From positions 1 to 64,000 of the forward strand of contig DYHH01000005.1 of assembly GCA_020724265.1 (NCBI GenBank): a stretch of 64,000 nucleotides of DNA, given 5' to 3'. The notes under the pieces were generated by a model. It was not told where the DNA came from. It was given only the letters and a program-made list of their open reading frames with translations, and made no database searches. The position numbers were made by a program, and so were the translations under genes. The stretch is from Melioribacter roseus. Lineage in GTDB: Bacteria > Bacteroidota > Ignavibacteria > Ignavibacteriales > Melioribacteraceae. This document shows positions 51,616 through 62,234 of the stretch, one piece after another. Each line of letters starts with the position of its first letter. Within the stretch, counting starts at the first letter, position 1.

Positions 51616-51633
51616 AAAGATTTTTCTAATTCA

Positions 51634-52734
51634 TTAGCGGACAATTCTATTTCCGCTTTCGTCGAAGAAATGAATTTTTTCTTTGTTAATAAATAAAGTA
51701 ATACTTTCCCCCACATCCATATAAGTATTTGCATCAATACGAGCAACGCATTGAGAATTATCGACAGTAAAATATAGAAATGCTTCATTTCCCAACGGTT
51801 CAACAACTTCAACATTTGTATTTATGTATGAGTCATTATTATAATGCTCGCCTTCAAACAAAGAGAAATGCTCGGGACGTATACCAACTGTTAATTTATC
51901 ACTCTTTAAACTATGGAGAGCTGATGACATAGTTTTATCAATTTTTATTTGTACTTGTTCATTCTTAAAATATTCTATATCTCCGTTACCCGATAAATCG
52001 CCTTGAATAAAATTCATTGCCGGGCTTCCGATAAATCCCGCAACAAATTGATTATTCGGATTGTTATAAAGCTCTAACGGAGAAGCAATCTGTTGAACAA
52101 TACCATCTTTCATAACTACAATCTTATCCCCCATTGTCATTGCTTCGGTTTGATCGTGCGTAACATAAATTATTGTTGCATTAAGTCTTTTGTGAAGTTT
52201 AGAAATTTCTGTTCGCATTTGAACTCTTAGTTTCGCATCAAGATTACTTAACGGTTCATCGAATAAAAATACTTTAGGATGCCGAACAATAGCCCGCCCA
52301 ACCGCAACGCGCTGTCTCTGACCGCCGGACAAAGCTTTCGGTTTTCGATCGAGATAGTTTTCAAGATCAAGAATTTTTGCAGCTTCATTTACACGATTTT
52401 TTATTTCTACTTTTGAATATTTGCGAAGTTTCAAACCGAAAGCCATATTTTCAAATACAGTCATGTGTGGATACAAAGCATAATTTTGAAAAACCATTGC
52501 AATGTCTCTATCCTTAGGCGCTTGATCATTAACAACTTCACCATCAATTAGGATTTCGCCTTCGGTTATTTCTTCAAGACCGGCAATCATTCTTAAAGTT
52601 GTTGATTTGCCACAGCCGGATGGTCCCACTAATACAACAAATTCGCGATCTTCTACAGTTAAGTTTACATTGTTCACAACCTTTGTATTTCCGCTGTATA
52701 TTTTCGATATGTTTTTTAATTCTACTTGCGCCAT
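51634..52734 (-). CDS. ugpC: CUT1-type ABC transporter ATPase (MsmX/UgpC-like)
   Basis: A 366-residue ATPase: Walker A GPSGCGKSTT, Q-loop MVFQNYALYPHMTV, signature LSGGQRQRVAVGRAI, Walker B VFLFDEPLSNLDA and the H-loop THDQTEA, followed by a TOBE regulatory part (VGIRPEHFSLFE). Such proteins energise sugar importers, often several. No permease or binding protein is encoded here, so it may serve importers elsewhere. It lies 15 bases after the glycosidase-like gene and probably shares its transcript. Confidence 0.9.
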   Translation of the reverse strand: MAQVELKNISKIYSGNTKVVNNVNLTVEDREFVVLVGPSGCGKSTTLRMIAGLEEITEGEILIDGEVVNDQAPKDRDIAMVFQNYALYPHMTVFENMAFGLKLRKYSKVEIKNRVNEAAKILDLENYLDRKPKALSGGQRQRVAVGRAIVRHPKVFLFDEPLSNLDAKLRVQMRTEISKLHKRLNATIIYVTHDQTEAMTMGDKIVVMKDGIVQQIASPLELYNNPNNQFVAGFIGSPAMNFIQGDLSGNGDIEYFKNEQVQIKIDKTMSSALHSLKSDKLTVGIRPEHFSLFEGEHYNNDSYINTNVEVVEPLGNEAFLYFTVDNSQCVARIDANTYMDVGESITLFINKEKIHFFDESGNRIVR

Positions 52735-52749
52735 TATAAACCTTCGGTC

Positions 52750-55296
52750 TTATTGGAAATAAATATCTATAATATTCTCTTCTTCCTGAGTAAATTCAAA
52801 TTTGATAGAACAGTTGCCGTCTTTAAGATAAATAGTTTCAAATGCATATAGTTTATTTTGATTATTTTTTATTTCACTTGGTTCCATCGGTGAAACTAAA
52901 TTAATAACTACGGAGTTGCCGTTAAAAGATTTTGCGGTAAATGAAAGTTTATGTTCCGATTCCGAATAATTTATATTACCTATTTTTGCACCGGCTTTTG
53001 TAAGCAACGGATATTTGAGTTCACCCAAATCAATAATTATTTTAGAAATATTTCCCTTCTTCTCCGGTATTATATATGAAGGAACTATCTCGTCATCATA
53101 TAGAATTGATGAAGCATACATTCCTTTACCTTTTATGTAAACCGGGACTAAACTTCCACCAATACTTACCGCAAGTTTAATCGAATCAATCTCAGCAGGA
53201 AGCAACGGTTCAATCGAAATGTTCCAGATATTTTCTTTAACACCGAACAGATGATATAGTGAATAGATGTACCATCCTGCCGCCCATAAAAATTGAGGTT
53301 TATCTATCTTGCCGTAAACTTCGGGATTTGATTTATCGCTGATTCTATATTCATACATTGCCGGCTGTCCATTTGGACTATTGATCAGACCTTCCAAAGT
53401 CATTATTTTTTTAATGAAATTATATGCTTCATCAAATTTTTTGTTACTGATTAACCCGAGTACATACCAAGCATTTCCGTGAGGCCAAATTCCTCCGTTT
53501 GCGTAATAATGAGGTTGACCCGCTTCGTTATTTACAAATCCCATGTATTCTTCCAGCAAATGTAAATCCATAGGATAGAGAGTATAAACTCCGAGTTTTT
53601 CATCAAGTAGATATTTCTTCGCAGTTTCCATCAACTTATAATTTTTATCTCTATCAAGAAGTTCAAAATGTGAAGCTAACATCGATCCCATATAAATATG
53701 CTTATCCTCACTGCCGTCATTGTAATAATTTGTAAGATAGTTCAGCTCATCATTCCAAAGCCGTTCAATTAAATTATGATGCAAAGTATCTGCTATATTT
53801 TGATAATGTTGTATTTCCTTTGTCTCCACATTCAATTGTGATTGTAAGTAACCATATTCTCTCAATGCTCGTATTGCAAGAATCGTCATATAAGCACGCG
53901 GACCATGATTATTACCTATATCCCACCAATCCGGCTGCTGTGAACACATTAAGTTATCTTCTTTATTTTTTAGTGCTGTTTCGATACTCTTATTTACATA
54001 CGGGTAAAGTCGTTCGGCAAATTCTATATCTTTTGTATGTCTTAAATATCTTGCCGAAAGTAAAGTAAACCAAAAGTGATTCCAATTTTCAGTACCGGCA
54101 TATTCTGTCATATAAGTTGTATCTTTCCAATAATACGCATGCGGAATAATGTTGTTTTCATTAGCGTGCTTCATAATAAACTCTAAATCTGTTTTTACTC
54201 TTTCGGTATCGAAATAAACAGCGGCTAAATCGGTTAACAATGCATCGTGTGTAAAATAAAAGTTATATTCGGCTTGAGCCGGCATTGGAACTATCTCTTC
54301 ATCTAAGAAATGTGCATTAGTTTTCATTACCGCTAGTGACCAATCGGTTGTTTGGTCAAAATTATAGTTACCGGTTTTTATGACTTCTTTATCAATAGAG
54401 TTGGAAAGAATATAATCTTCGTATAATTTGATTTCATCTTTATAATTTTTCGATAAGTAATCAATAACTTCTTTTGATTCGTCAATTTTTGTTGAGCCGA
54501 TTAACTGCGTAATATTCAGACTTTCGCCGGGCTGTAATTCTTTTGAATAGATAAATACTGCACATGAATTAGAATTTTTATTTGTACTCTCATAGGGTGG
54601 ATTTGATTTGAGCCAGTATTCATCCGGAGTTTCAGAGTTTTCCAAATCGATATTCGATAATGAATATTCAGGCTGTTCACCTGCATTGTAAAAAAATATT
54701 TTTGAAAAGCCTGTTTGAAGGAAATCATATTCCACAGTTAATAACTTTTTATCACTTGAAATGTTGCTTATGCCGTTATCGAAAAGATCATAAGTGTGAC
54801 TCGTTCGTAGAATTGTTTCATATCTTAAATATACTTCATAGGTTTTACTTGAGTCAGAATTATTAGTTATCATAAAATCAGCAGCCATTGCCGGTTTATT
54901 TTTTAAGAACTCATACTTAATTTTTATTTCAGAATTGAACATATTTTTTTGAAACTCAACATCATAAGGTGTTTGTAAAACTTTCCAGGCTTCTTCTTCT
55001 AAAATAAATTTTGGTTCATTACCAATCTTTAAGCCCATCGACATAATTCGATAGTTTTCTCGTTTCCAATAATCTTCGCTGATATCAATACTATTTGCAA
55101 CGGGATAGTAAAAACTAATTCTGTTAATCATCGGAAAGCTTTTATGAATTTCTATTCCTACAAACGGACCGCCGACTTCAATTTGCCCAATTTCATAGTC
55201 CGATTCTATCATTAATGCGTTGTCTCTTTCTTGACTAAACAATAATGCATTGGACATAAGCAACAAAACAAAGTATAACATTATTCGATTAATCAT
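52750..55296 (-). CDS. Large exported glycosidase with (alpha/alpha)6 domain
   Basis: An 848-residue protein with a signal peptide (ending LLFSQ). The N-terminal 290 residues are a beta-sandwich. From about 310 (PMPAQAEYNFYFTHDALLTD, HAYYWKDTTYMTEYAG, NWNHFWFTLLSARYLRHTKD, PDWWDIGNNHGPRAYMTILA, YANGGIWPHGNAWYVLG) it has the six-hairpin glycosidase pattern of amylo-glucosidase and GH63/GH15-like families. Candidate acid residues are the Glu/Asp in WDIGNN and EAGQPHYYANGG. The family cannot be named with certainty; mannoside cleavage is suggested by context. Confidence 0.65.
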   Translation of the reverse strand: MINRIMLYFVLLLMSNALLFSQERDNALMIESDYEIGQIEVGGPFVGIEIHKSFPMINRISFYYPVANSIDISEDYWKRENYRIMSMGLKIGNEPKFILEEEAWKVLQTPYDVEFQKNMFNSEIKIKYEFLKNKPAMAADFMITNNSDSSKTYEVYLRYETILRTSHTYDLFDNGISNISSDKKLLTVEYDFLQTGFSKIFFYNAGEQPEYSLSNIDLENSETPDEYWLKSNPPYESTNKNSNSCAVFIYSKELQPGESLNITQLIGSTKIDESKEVIDYLSKNYKDEIKLYEDYILSNSIDKEVIKTGNYNFDQTTDWSLAVMKTNAHFLDEEIVPMPAQAEYNFYFTHDALLTDLAAVYFDTERVKTDLEFIMKHANENNIIPHAYYWKDTTYMTEYAGTENWNHFWFTLLSARYLRHTKDIEFAERLYPYVNKSIETALKNKEDNLMCSQQPDWWDIGNNHGPRAYMTILAIRALREYGYLQSQLNVETKEIQHYQNIADTLHHNLIERLWNDELNYLTNYYNDGSEDKHIYMGSMLASHFELLDRDKNYKLMETAKKYLLDEKLGVYTLYPMDLHLLEEYMGFVNNEAGQPHYYANGGIWPHGNAWYVLGLISNKKFDEAYNFIKKIMTLEGLINSPNGQPAMYEYRISDKSNPEVYGKIDKPQFLWAAGWYIYSLYHLFGVKENIWNISIEPLLPAEIDSIKLAVSIGGSLVPVYIKGKGMYASSILYDDEIVPSYIIPEKKGNISKIIIDLGELKYPLLTKAGAKIGNINYSESEHKLSFTAKSFNGNSVVINLVSPMEPSEIKNNQNKLYAFETIYLKDGNCSIKFEFTQEEENIIDIYFQ

Positions 55297-55312
55297 TTCA
55301 TCTCCCTCTGTA

Positions 55313-58300
55313 TCAGTTTAACAATGCAGCTTTTATAACCGATGAGTATGCATCAGCTTTCATTCTAATAAAATAGATGCCGGAATTAACTTTGTCATTA
55401 TTATTATTCTTGCCTTCCCAAGTAATTGAGTGTTGACCGGCATTCATTTCTTTGTTTAGCAAAGAAACAACTTTCTGACCAAGTATGTTGTAAACATCAA
55501 TTTCAACTTTCGTGTTATGTTTTACTGAAAATGTAATGTTTGTTTGAGAGTTAAAAGGATTCGGATAGTTTTGAAGTAGTTGAAAGCTTAACGGAAGATC
55601 ATCATCTTTATCATAAATAGAGGTTTCGATGTCATAAAATTGTAAAATCTCATTATACGGAAGAGCGTAATTGAACAATCTTACATCATCAATTTTCCCG
55701 TTAAAATTATACTGCGTATTGTTAGGAACAGTCTGGCCCAAAGTAAGATCAACAGAGGAAGAATTAATTCCGCCGTTAAAGTACTTGAAAGCATCAAGCC
55801 TGCCGTTGATATATAATTCCATATCTTGACCGGAATAATAGCCGGTAATATTGTACCACTGTCCTTTTGTAATAGAAGATTCAGAGTCAAGATCGGTTAT
55901 TCCGCCTGTTGTATTGATTGTCCATCTTATTTTACTATTTGAGATAGAAACTTTCCATCGCTGATCCCAATTTCCATGAGAGATTGGATATTGCTCTCGA
56001 TCATAAAGTTGATCGATGTAAATCCAAAAATTAACGGTTATTGCGTTTGGAAAGTTGAGCATCGTTGAATTTGTAATCCGCATATTATCATCAAGACCAT
56101 CAAACTTGTATGCACTTTGCAAATTACCGAATCTATCAGTAGTTAACACCGCACCATTTACAGTTACAGTATTATTATTACCGCTCTCATCTTGTGCATT
56201 ACCGTTAAAAGGAAGGAATAAAATTAAATCACCGGTTTGTGTAATTGAAAAATCTCTAACAGCAATTGCAATGCTATCACTATTACTCTCTCCGTCAGGA
56301 TCACTTACTTTACATACAACATAATAATTCCCAACAACGTTCGGTGCAGTCCAATTTATTTTTGAACCTATTCCATCAACGAATCCTTCTGAAGCAAACC
56401 ATTCATAAGTAATCTCGTCGCCTTCTTCATCCGAAGCGATACATTCAATTTCCGTTATTCCTCCGAGGTCTACTTTTCGCGGATCGGCTTTCAACAAATC
56501 AATAGTTGGTGCCGTATTGAATTTTTCCACTACCTCAATTTCAATTTGAGCGGAATCAGATTCACCTTTTCCATCATTTACTATTGCTTCAATTATAAAT
56601 AAACCGGTTTCCTCCGGAGCTTCCCAAATAATATTTGCACCGCTACCGAAAAAGTTTCCTGCATCAGAACTCCATTGATATTGCAGTTCATCTCCGTCTC
56701 TATCAACGGCTGTACAATAAATAGTTGTAGAATCACTTCTTAGTATTTTATTTTGATGTGCGGCAATACTTTTAATTCTCGGAGGATAATTTGATACCGT
56801 TTGTCCCGACATATAATCGATTACTACTCCGTTAACTAACATCTTATCATATTTATAAGTTATGGTTCCACCGTTCGGTGTAATTACAACAATGTAAGAC
56901 CTCTTAGCTGGGATTGTTACTTGAGTAAGCCCGGTAACTCCGGTCGATAAAAAAGAATTAGTCGTAGTCTCATAAATGTCTTTGTTGCTGCCAACATCAA
57001 TCGTAACTGTTTTATTTATATCATAAGGATTGTAAAATAGAAATGTCGGATAAGCTTCATCACGGAAGAAATCCGTTTTGAGTAAATCTAATTTTAATAT
57101 TCCTTCTACGTCGGTTGTATCAATTATACTGCCGAAGATACCAACGTGAGAAGAACCATAAAGGACAAGATTTGTATGCCCCCATCCTCCAGCAATTGCA
57201 TCACCGGTTGCATAAGGAGAAACGCCGTATTGAAGTTGACGAATAGCTTCGTGACCTATATATGAATTAGTGTCGTATTGAAAAGCCCAATCTTCACTGT
57301 CCTGCTTATTAGCAGGAAGGTAATTCGGGTAAAAATACCGTGTTGCATTTGCAGCGTTAAGCATCCATTTGCCCAGAGCATCGGCAAAACGGTCATCATA
57401 TCGAAGTAACGGGAGCAATGCGCCTGCTTGTTGGAATGTATTCATTAAAAACGGATAATCATTAACTCCGTTGACTTCACCAATTAAACCATGCATATCG
57501 AGTCCGCCCCAACTTCCAACAACTGCTCCCCAATTTCTAAGCGGTCCAACATCAAAAGTCCAATTAATCATTTTCTCTATGTTATATTGAGTACCGAGTT
57601 CGGCATTCATCTTAGCGGCAATATAAACACCGTATGGTAATTGTAATTCGTAAGAAGGGTTGGTCGAATAATTATTAAGAAATTCCATTGCCCATTCGGC
57701 ACCGATTCTATACCTTTCTTCCCCGGTTTCTTTGTATGCATTATATAATAACCATGCAAGCGCTCCGGCAGCCTCCGGCTCCTTTACACCGGATGTATGC
57801 GGATTCATTGTCGATAAATACCAACCGCGATAGTTCATATTTGGAATAGTCCACGGTGTACTACTTCCTCCCATCGTTTCAATCGCTCGCAGCCATTGAT
57901 CGGCAACACTTCTTAACTGATAATAAAAATCAATTGTCTCCGGGTACAAGTCATATAACTGGTAAAAGAAAACATTGGGCATAGTTGCGTACCACCAATC
58001 ATCCCCGCTTGTTGCCGATGGATGATTGAGATAAACATTTTCTTCGGGACGGTTATTAAAAAACTCTCTGCACATCTTCACCCAGTCGTACCCGTTTTGA
58101 TTGCTCTTATCGATTCCGACAAGAGCAGCACCAACTACTGCAGGTATTACATTAATTGCTTCTCCGGATGTTGGAGAAGTAGTACCGACAACCGTGTGCA
58201 GACCGAAGCTTATATCATTCGGATAATTAATTGTATTATTTCTAAAGAAAATTAAAGGAAGATATTGACCTTCTTTATTATAATCGAACACAAACGAATC

Positions 58301-58450
58301 ATAACCGATTGTAACTTCCTTCCAATCGCGCATTAAATAGGGAGACGGGAAGTCCGACATCATATCAATGCGATTGATTTTAATTTGCTGAGCATTTAAC
58401 TGAATGATAGTGATTAATATAATTACTGATATTCGATATAATGAGTTCAA
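55313..58450 (-). CDS. Large secreted multidomain protein: hydrolase-like, PKD/Ig, LamG, T9SS
   Basis: A 1045-residue protein with a signal peptide (ending QLNAQ). Residues of about 25-510 are an unrecognised helical, Trp-rich domain (EPEAAGALAWLLYNAYKETG, RYRIGAEWAMEFLNNYS) like an (alpha/alpha)-barrel glycosidase. From about 550 to 725 two PKD/Ig-type repeats follow (DRDGDELQYQWSSDAG, DEEGDEITYEWFASEG). Residues of about 740-920 are a LamG domain (GDLILFLPFNGNAQDESGNN). The C-terminus is a T9SS tail (QNYPNPFNSQTNITFSV). It is likely a surface glycan-acting protein. Confidence 0.7.
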   Translation of the reverse strand: MNSLYRISVIILITIIQLNAQQIKINRIDMMSDFPSPYLMRDWKEVTIGYDSFVFDYNKEGQYLPLIFFRNNTINYPNDISFGLHTVVGTTSPTSGEAINVIPAVVGAALVGIDKSNQNGYDWVKMCREFFNNRPEENVYLNHPSATSGDDWWYATMPNVFFYQLYDLYPETIDFYYQLRSVADQWLRAIETMGGSSTPWTIPNMNYRGWYLSTMNPHTSGVKEPEAAGALAWLLYNAYKETGEERYRIGAEWAMEFLNNYSTNPSYELQLPYGVYIAAKMNAELGTQYNIEKMINWTFDVGPLRNWGAVVGSWGGLDMHGLIGEVNGVNDYPFLMNTFQQAGALLPLLRYDDRFADALGKWMLNAANATRYFYPNYLPANKQDSEDWAFQYDTNSYIGHEAIRQLQYGVSPYATGDAIAGGWGHTNLVLYGSSHVGIFGSIIDTTDVEGILKLDLLKTDFFRDEAYPTFLFYNPYDINKTVTIDVGSNKDIYETTTNSFLSTGVTGLTQVTIPAKRSYIVVITPNGGTITYKYDKMLVNGVVIDYMSGQTVSNYPPRIKSIAAHQNKILRSDSTTIYCTAVDRDGDELQYQWSSDAGNFFGSGANIIWEAPEETGLFIIEAIVNDGKGESDSAQIEIEVVEKFNTAPTIDLLKADPRKVDLGGITEIECIASDEEGDEITYEWFASEGFVDGIGSKINWTAPNVVGNYYVVCKVSDPDGESNSDSIAIAVRDFSITQTGDLILFLPFNGNAQDESGNNNTVTVNGAVLTTDRFGNLQSAYKFDGLDDNMRITNSTMLNFPNAITVNFWIYIDQLYDREQYPISHGNWDQRWKVSISNSKIRWTINTTGGITDLDSESSITKGQWYNITGYYSGQDMELYINGRLDAFKYFNGGINSSSVDLTLGQTVPNNTQYNFNGKIDDVRLFNYALPYNEILQFYDIETSIYDKDDDLPLSFQLLQNYPNPFNSQTNITFSVKHNTKVEIDVYNILGQKVVSLLNKEMNAGQHSITWEGKNNNNDKVNSGIYFIRMKADAYSSVIKAALLN

Positions 58451-58511
58451 TCAGAATCCTAAATTTAATTGATAACTAATTTTTACTGTTAACTACATTT
58501 TTAAATTCGCT

Positions 58512-60956
58512 TTAATGCAGGTAATTATTTAATGAAAATATTTTTATGTCATTAAAATCGAATTGCTTCTTGATATTCATGATATCTATTATAATTTCTT
58601 CATTTGGGAGAATAGTAAAACCACGATTTGAGAACTCCATTCCTTCTGCATACAAATCGACGAAGTATGACGGTTTATCACTGCTTGCGATTATTTTCTT
58701 TCTATTCTCTTCTTCAATTAGTTTCAGTGAGATGTTTGATTCAGCAATTTGATAATGTTTCCAAGGTTTTTGATGATAGTAATTTGTACTTATCAATTCG
58801 TTTGAGGTGTTATAAAGTCTTGCAATAATGACTTTATTACTATTAAGAAAACTGCTTTTCTTAAATTCATAAATTGAATCGATTCTTCCGCCCTTCATTT
58901 TAACTTTACCGTTTTGTTCATCAATTATTTTCCCGGAATAAGTATCGATCACGGTAAGCCTGTATTTCCCTTTGAATACATTGTTAAACTGATTCTGCAA
59001 TTTTACTTTTATGATTTCATTTCTTTCAGAAAAATAAATTAAGTGCGGTGAAAAAATATTTTTAACAAAATGATAGGCCAACTTAGGCTTCAAATTATAA
59101 TCTATAATTGACCAGCTGGTAACGGGCCAACTGTCGTTAATCTGCCAAATAAGAGCACCGTTTGTTTTTCCGTTAGTTCTCCAATGTTCTAGGCAAGTTT
59201 TTAGAGCAAGGCCTTGATTTAATTGAGATAGGTACAAATATTCATCCCAATTTTTTGGTACCGGTAGATGCGCTGATAGAAATCGCCAAATTCGTTCCGG
59301 ACCTTCAACTTGTTTGTTATGAAATTCAAAAATGCGATCGTGTGTATTCCTGTTTTCTTTTGGAATTACTTTTTCGAGTGTGTCTTTGTTTGCCGGACCT
59401 TGAAAACCAAACTCGGTAACAAAAAGACTTTTATCTTTTACCACTTGTGGATAGTCAACCCACATACTCCAAATTTTCCATTGATGAGTGTTCCCGGAGT
59501 TAAACGAATTCGGATCTTCATCATCGCCAAAAGGTGATGATGGATGATACGGACGCTGTGCATCTAAATCTTTTAAAATATCAGGTATAACTTTATGATA
59601 AATTTTATAACCCGGCATTTCTGTATAATCAGGTGAGTATTTTTGATACCATATCCATTCGTTTTCGTTATTACCGCACCATAATGTAATTGAGGGATGA
59701 TGCCGTAGTCTTTTTATATTCTGTTCGACTTCTATCTTAATGTTGTCAATAAATTCTTTGTGATCAGGGTATGCACCGCAAGCAAACATAAAATCCTGCC
59801 ATACAAGTAAACCAAGTTCATCACATAATCCATAAAAATAATCCGATTCGTAAACGCCGCCGCCCCATACTCTAACAATGTTCATATTTGCATCTTTGGC
59901 AAGTGTCAGCAATTGTTTATACTTATCATTTTCAACACGAGGTAAGAATGAATCTGCCGGAATCCAATTAACACCTTTAGCAAAAATATCTCTACCGTTG
60001 ATTCTTAACTTGAAAGTATTTTCTTTCTTTTCTTTCGTAATTAATTCAATAGTTCTAATGCCGACTTTCTTTTTGCAGTGATCAATTTCATTTTTATTTT
60101 TGTCTATTAACTGCAAATTAAGCTCATATAAATACGTCTCCCCTTCACCGTTAGGGAACCAGAATCTAGGATTTTTTATTGACAGCTCAATTTCATAAAT
60201 ACCGGAATTGTTAACTTTTATTTCCTTATTCTCGCCGGCAAGTGTTAGTAAAAGTTTATGTTTTTGTTTTGCTTCGCATATTATATCAACAGATATCTTT
60301 ACTTTAGCTTTAGAGGAAGTAATTTTGATTGTATCGAAACTAATAGAGTCAATCTTAGCTGAAGTTCGTTTTTCGATATAAACATCACGCCATATTCCAG
60401 ATGTAGGAAATGAAGGACCCCAATCCCAACCAAATGAATATTGAGCTTTACGGATGTATGCACGATAAGAATTTAATTCGACCGGAAGTCTGCCGTACTT
60501 TGTCTCCTCACTCTCTGCATATTTAACCGGTGAATAGAAATATATTTTTAATTCATTCTTCTCTTTCGATAAATACTTGTTTAACTTTTTTTCATACTTC
60601 ACGAACATATTGCTGCATGAAAGTATCTTCTTATCATTCAAATAGACATTGGCAATTGTATCAATTCCATTTAAGACTAAGTAGTAATTGATATTCTTTT
60701 CAGTATCGATTGAGAATTCGGTTTTATAAATCCAATCTTGTTCGGCAACCCAATTCAATTTTGTTTCGTTATCGGCGTAATATGGATCATCAATCATTTT
60801 ATTATTCAGTAAATCAGTATGAATTGTACCGGGAACGACGGCATTGAACCATGTACCGGGTTCAATTAAACCGGCAGGAATATTTTCCATTCCTCTTGAT
60901 TTTTCAGAAATAGAAAATTTCCAATTTTGGTTAAGATTAATTTTATTTCTATCCAT
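58512..60956 (-). CDS. GH2 beta-mannosidase
   Basis: An 814-residue GH2 protein with the usual jelly-roll, Ig-like and TIM-barrel order. IPAGLIEPGTWFNAVVPGTIHTDLL at the start, GWDWGPSFPTSGIWRDVYIEKR, VRVWGGGVYESDYFY and WCGNNENEW (catalytic acid/base Glu) are characteristic of beta-mannosidase rather than galactosidase; FVTEFGFQG holds the nucleophile Glu. There is no signal peptide, so it acts in the cytoplasm. It would release mannose from mannosides brought in or processed by the neighbours. Confidence 0.9.
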   Translation of the reverse strand: MDRNKINLNQNWKFSISEKSRGMENIPAGLIEPGTWFNAVVPGTIHTDLLNNKMIDDPYYADNETKLNWVAEQDWIYKTEFSIDTEKNINYYLVLNGIDTIANVYLNDKKILSCSNMFVKYEKKLNKYLSKEKNELKIYFYSPVKYAESEETKYGRLPVELNSYRAYIRKAQYSFGWDWGPSFPTSGIWRDVYIEKRTSAKIDSISFDTIKITSSKAKVKISVDIICEAKQKHKLLLTLAGENKEIKVNNSGIYEIELSIKNPRFWFPNGEGETYLYELNLQLIDKNKNEIDHCKKKVGIRTIELITKEKKENTFKLRINGRDIFAKGVNWIPADSFLPRVENDKYKQLLTLAKDANMNIVRVWGGGVYESDYFYGLCDELGLLVWQDFMFACGAYPDHKEFIDNIKIEVEQNIKRLRHHPSITLWCGNNENEWIWYQKYSPDYTEMPGYKIYHKVIPDILKDLDAQRPYHPSSPFGDDEDPNSFNSGNTHQWKIWSMWVDYPQVVKDKSLFVTEFGFQGPANKDTLEKVIPKENRNTHDRIFEFHNKQVEGPERIWRFLSAHLPVPKNWDEYLYLSQLNQGLALKTCLEHWRTNGKTNGALIWQINDSWPVTSWSIIDYNLKPKLAYHFVKNIFSPHLIYFSERNEIIKVKLQNQFNNVFKGKYRLTVIDTYSGKIIDEQNGKVKMKGGRIDSIYEFKKSSFLNSNKVIIARLYNTSNELISTNYYHQKPWKHYQIAESNISLKLIEEENRKKIIASSDKPSYFVDLYAEGMEFSNRGFTILPNEEIIIDIMNIKKQFDFNDIKIFSLNNYLH

Positions 60957-60962
60957 AATTGA

Positions 60963-62234
60963 TCAATTATCCGACAAGAAATATTTTAGTGCTCTTTCAT
61001 TCTCTTTTATTTTAAGTAACGTCAGCAAACCTTCAATGGTAGATTCAGCGCCGGAGTTTTTATTAACTTCACTTTCAGAATTTATACCATCGAAAATTCT
61101 ACCTGTATCTATGTTATACATCATTGCATTTGCCGGATTTCTTCCTGTTAACCACTTTGCAACTTCGGCTGCTTGTTCAGCATAAATATCCTTACTTGTG
61201 ATTTTGTATGCTTCCAACAATGCATAAACCATCGGTCTAATATTGTATGCTATCTGTGAATATTTTTCGCTTTCAATTACGCTAAGCTTTCCATTAGTTT
61301 TTTTGACGTTAAAATAGTTTAGATAGTTTGCATGAATAAGAAATGCATAAAAATTATCCAACTCATAAAGTGCGGAGTTTAGAATAGCTTCATCATTTAA
61401 GATAGAATAACATTTAAGTAGAGCAAAGGATTGCAAGTTTCCCCAAGCATGCCATAAATTCTGCCAGCTTAAAAATGCACCATTGTAGGTAAATTCTTCA
61501 TCTGTTAATTGCATTGTTAAAACACCTTTACATAATATCTCAATATAATTGTAAATAATAGGATCGCTTGTTTCGTTATAATAGTTTACCAAACCCAGTA
61601 AAAGGACTGCCGTTTGATCCGATGCATATTTATGGGGCAGCCAAGTCGGTAAATTCAATCCATACAATTCTTCATATTCGTATGCTGTTGGAATATCTTT
61701 TTTTACAGCACTTATAAGTTTTTCAATAGAATCAAATATTCTTTCCGCAAAAACCTGATCACTTTGTTTATAGAAATCATAAGATTCCATTAAAGCCCAC
61801 AATGCTCTCCAAGACCACCAATTAGGCTCAGCAACACTTGTTTTGAAATCTCTATTTATAGAATAATCATCCCAAATAAAATTATAGAAATAACCGTTAT
61901 CACTCTGTAAATAAAGAACAAACTCAATGAGCTTTTTATTTTTATCAATACTACTTTGCTCTGAATTTATTTCCCAATCATATAAATAATAAACTGCTGC
62001 ACGGGCAACATCATCAACACATGAAATTCCTTCATCATCATCACCTACAAATGTATAATCAGGGTAATCACTATATATATGAATAATCGCCATCTCCTTA
62101 CCGTCAACAACTATTTCTTCATAAAGGTAATCAAGATGAGAGTTATTGATAATAAGTTTATCATTTCCATTACAACTAATAGTTATGGCAACAAACAGTA
62201 ACAAAAGAAAATATTTTTTTATATAGTATTTCAT
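60963..62234 (-). CDS. Glycosidase-like lipoprotein with alpha-helical barrel
   Basis: A 423-residue lipoprotein (lipobox TISC, Cys at about 21). The mature part is helical with hairpin repeats typical of (alpha/alpha)6 proteins: SCVDDVARAAVYYLYDW, WWSWRALWALMESYDFY, LSWQNLWHAWGNLQSFALL and EQAAEVAKWLTGRNPANAMMY. It recalls unsaturated-uronyl-hydrolase or GH family proteins without a sure match. It overlaps the GH130 gene by 4 bases and sits 6 bases before the GH2 gene, so it is in the same operon. Confidence 0.7.
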   Translation of the reverse strand: MKYYIKKYFLLLLFVAITISCNGNDKLIINNSHLDYLYEEIVVDGKEMAIIHIYSDYPDYTFVGDDDEGISCVDDVARAAVYYLYDWEINSEQSSIDKNKKLIEFVLYLQSDNGYFYNFIWDDYSINRDFKTSVAEPNWWSWRALWALMESYDFYKQSDQVFAERIFDSIEKLISAVKKDIPTAYEYEELYGLNLPTWLPHKYASDQTAVLLLGLVNYYNETSDPIIYNYIEILCKGVLTMQLTDEEFTYNGAFLSWQNLWHAWGNLQSFALLKCYSILNDEAILNSALYELDNFYAFLIHANYLNYFNVKKTNGKLSVIESEKYSQIAYNIRPMVYALLEAYKITSKDIYAEQAAEVAKWLTGRNPANAMMYNIDTGRIFDGINSESEVNKNSGAESTIEGLLTLLKIKENERALKYFLSDN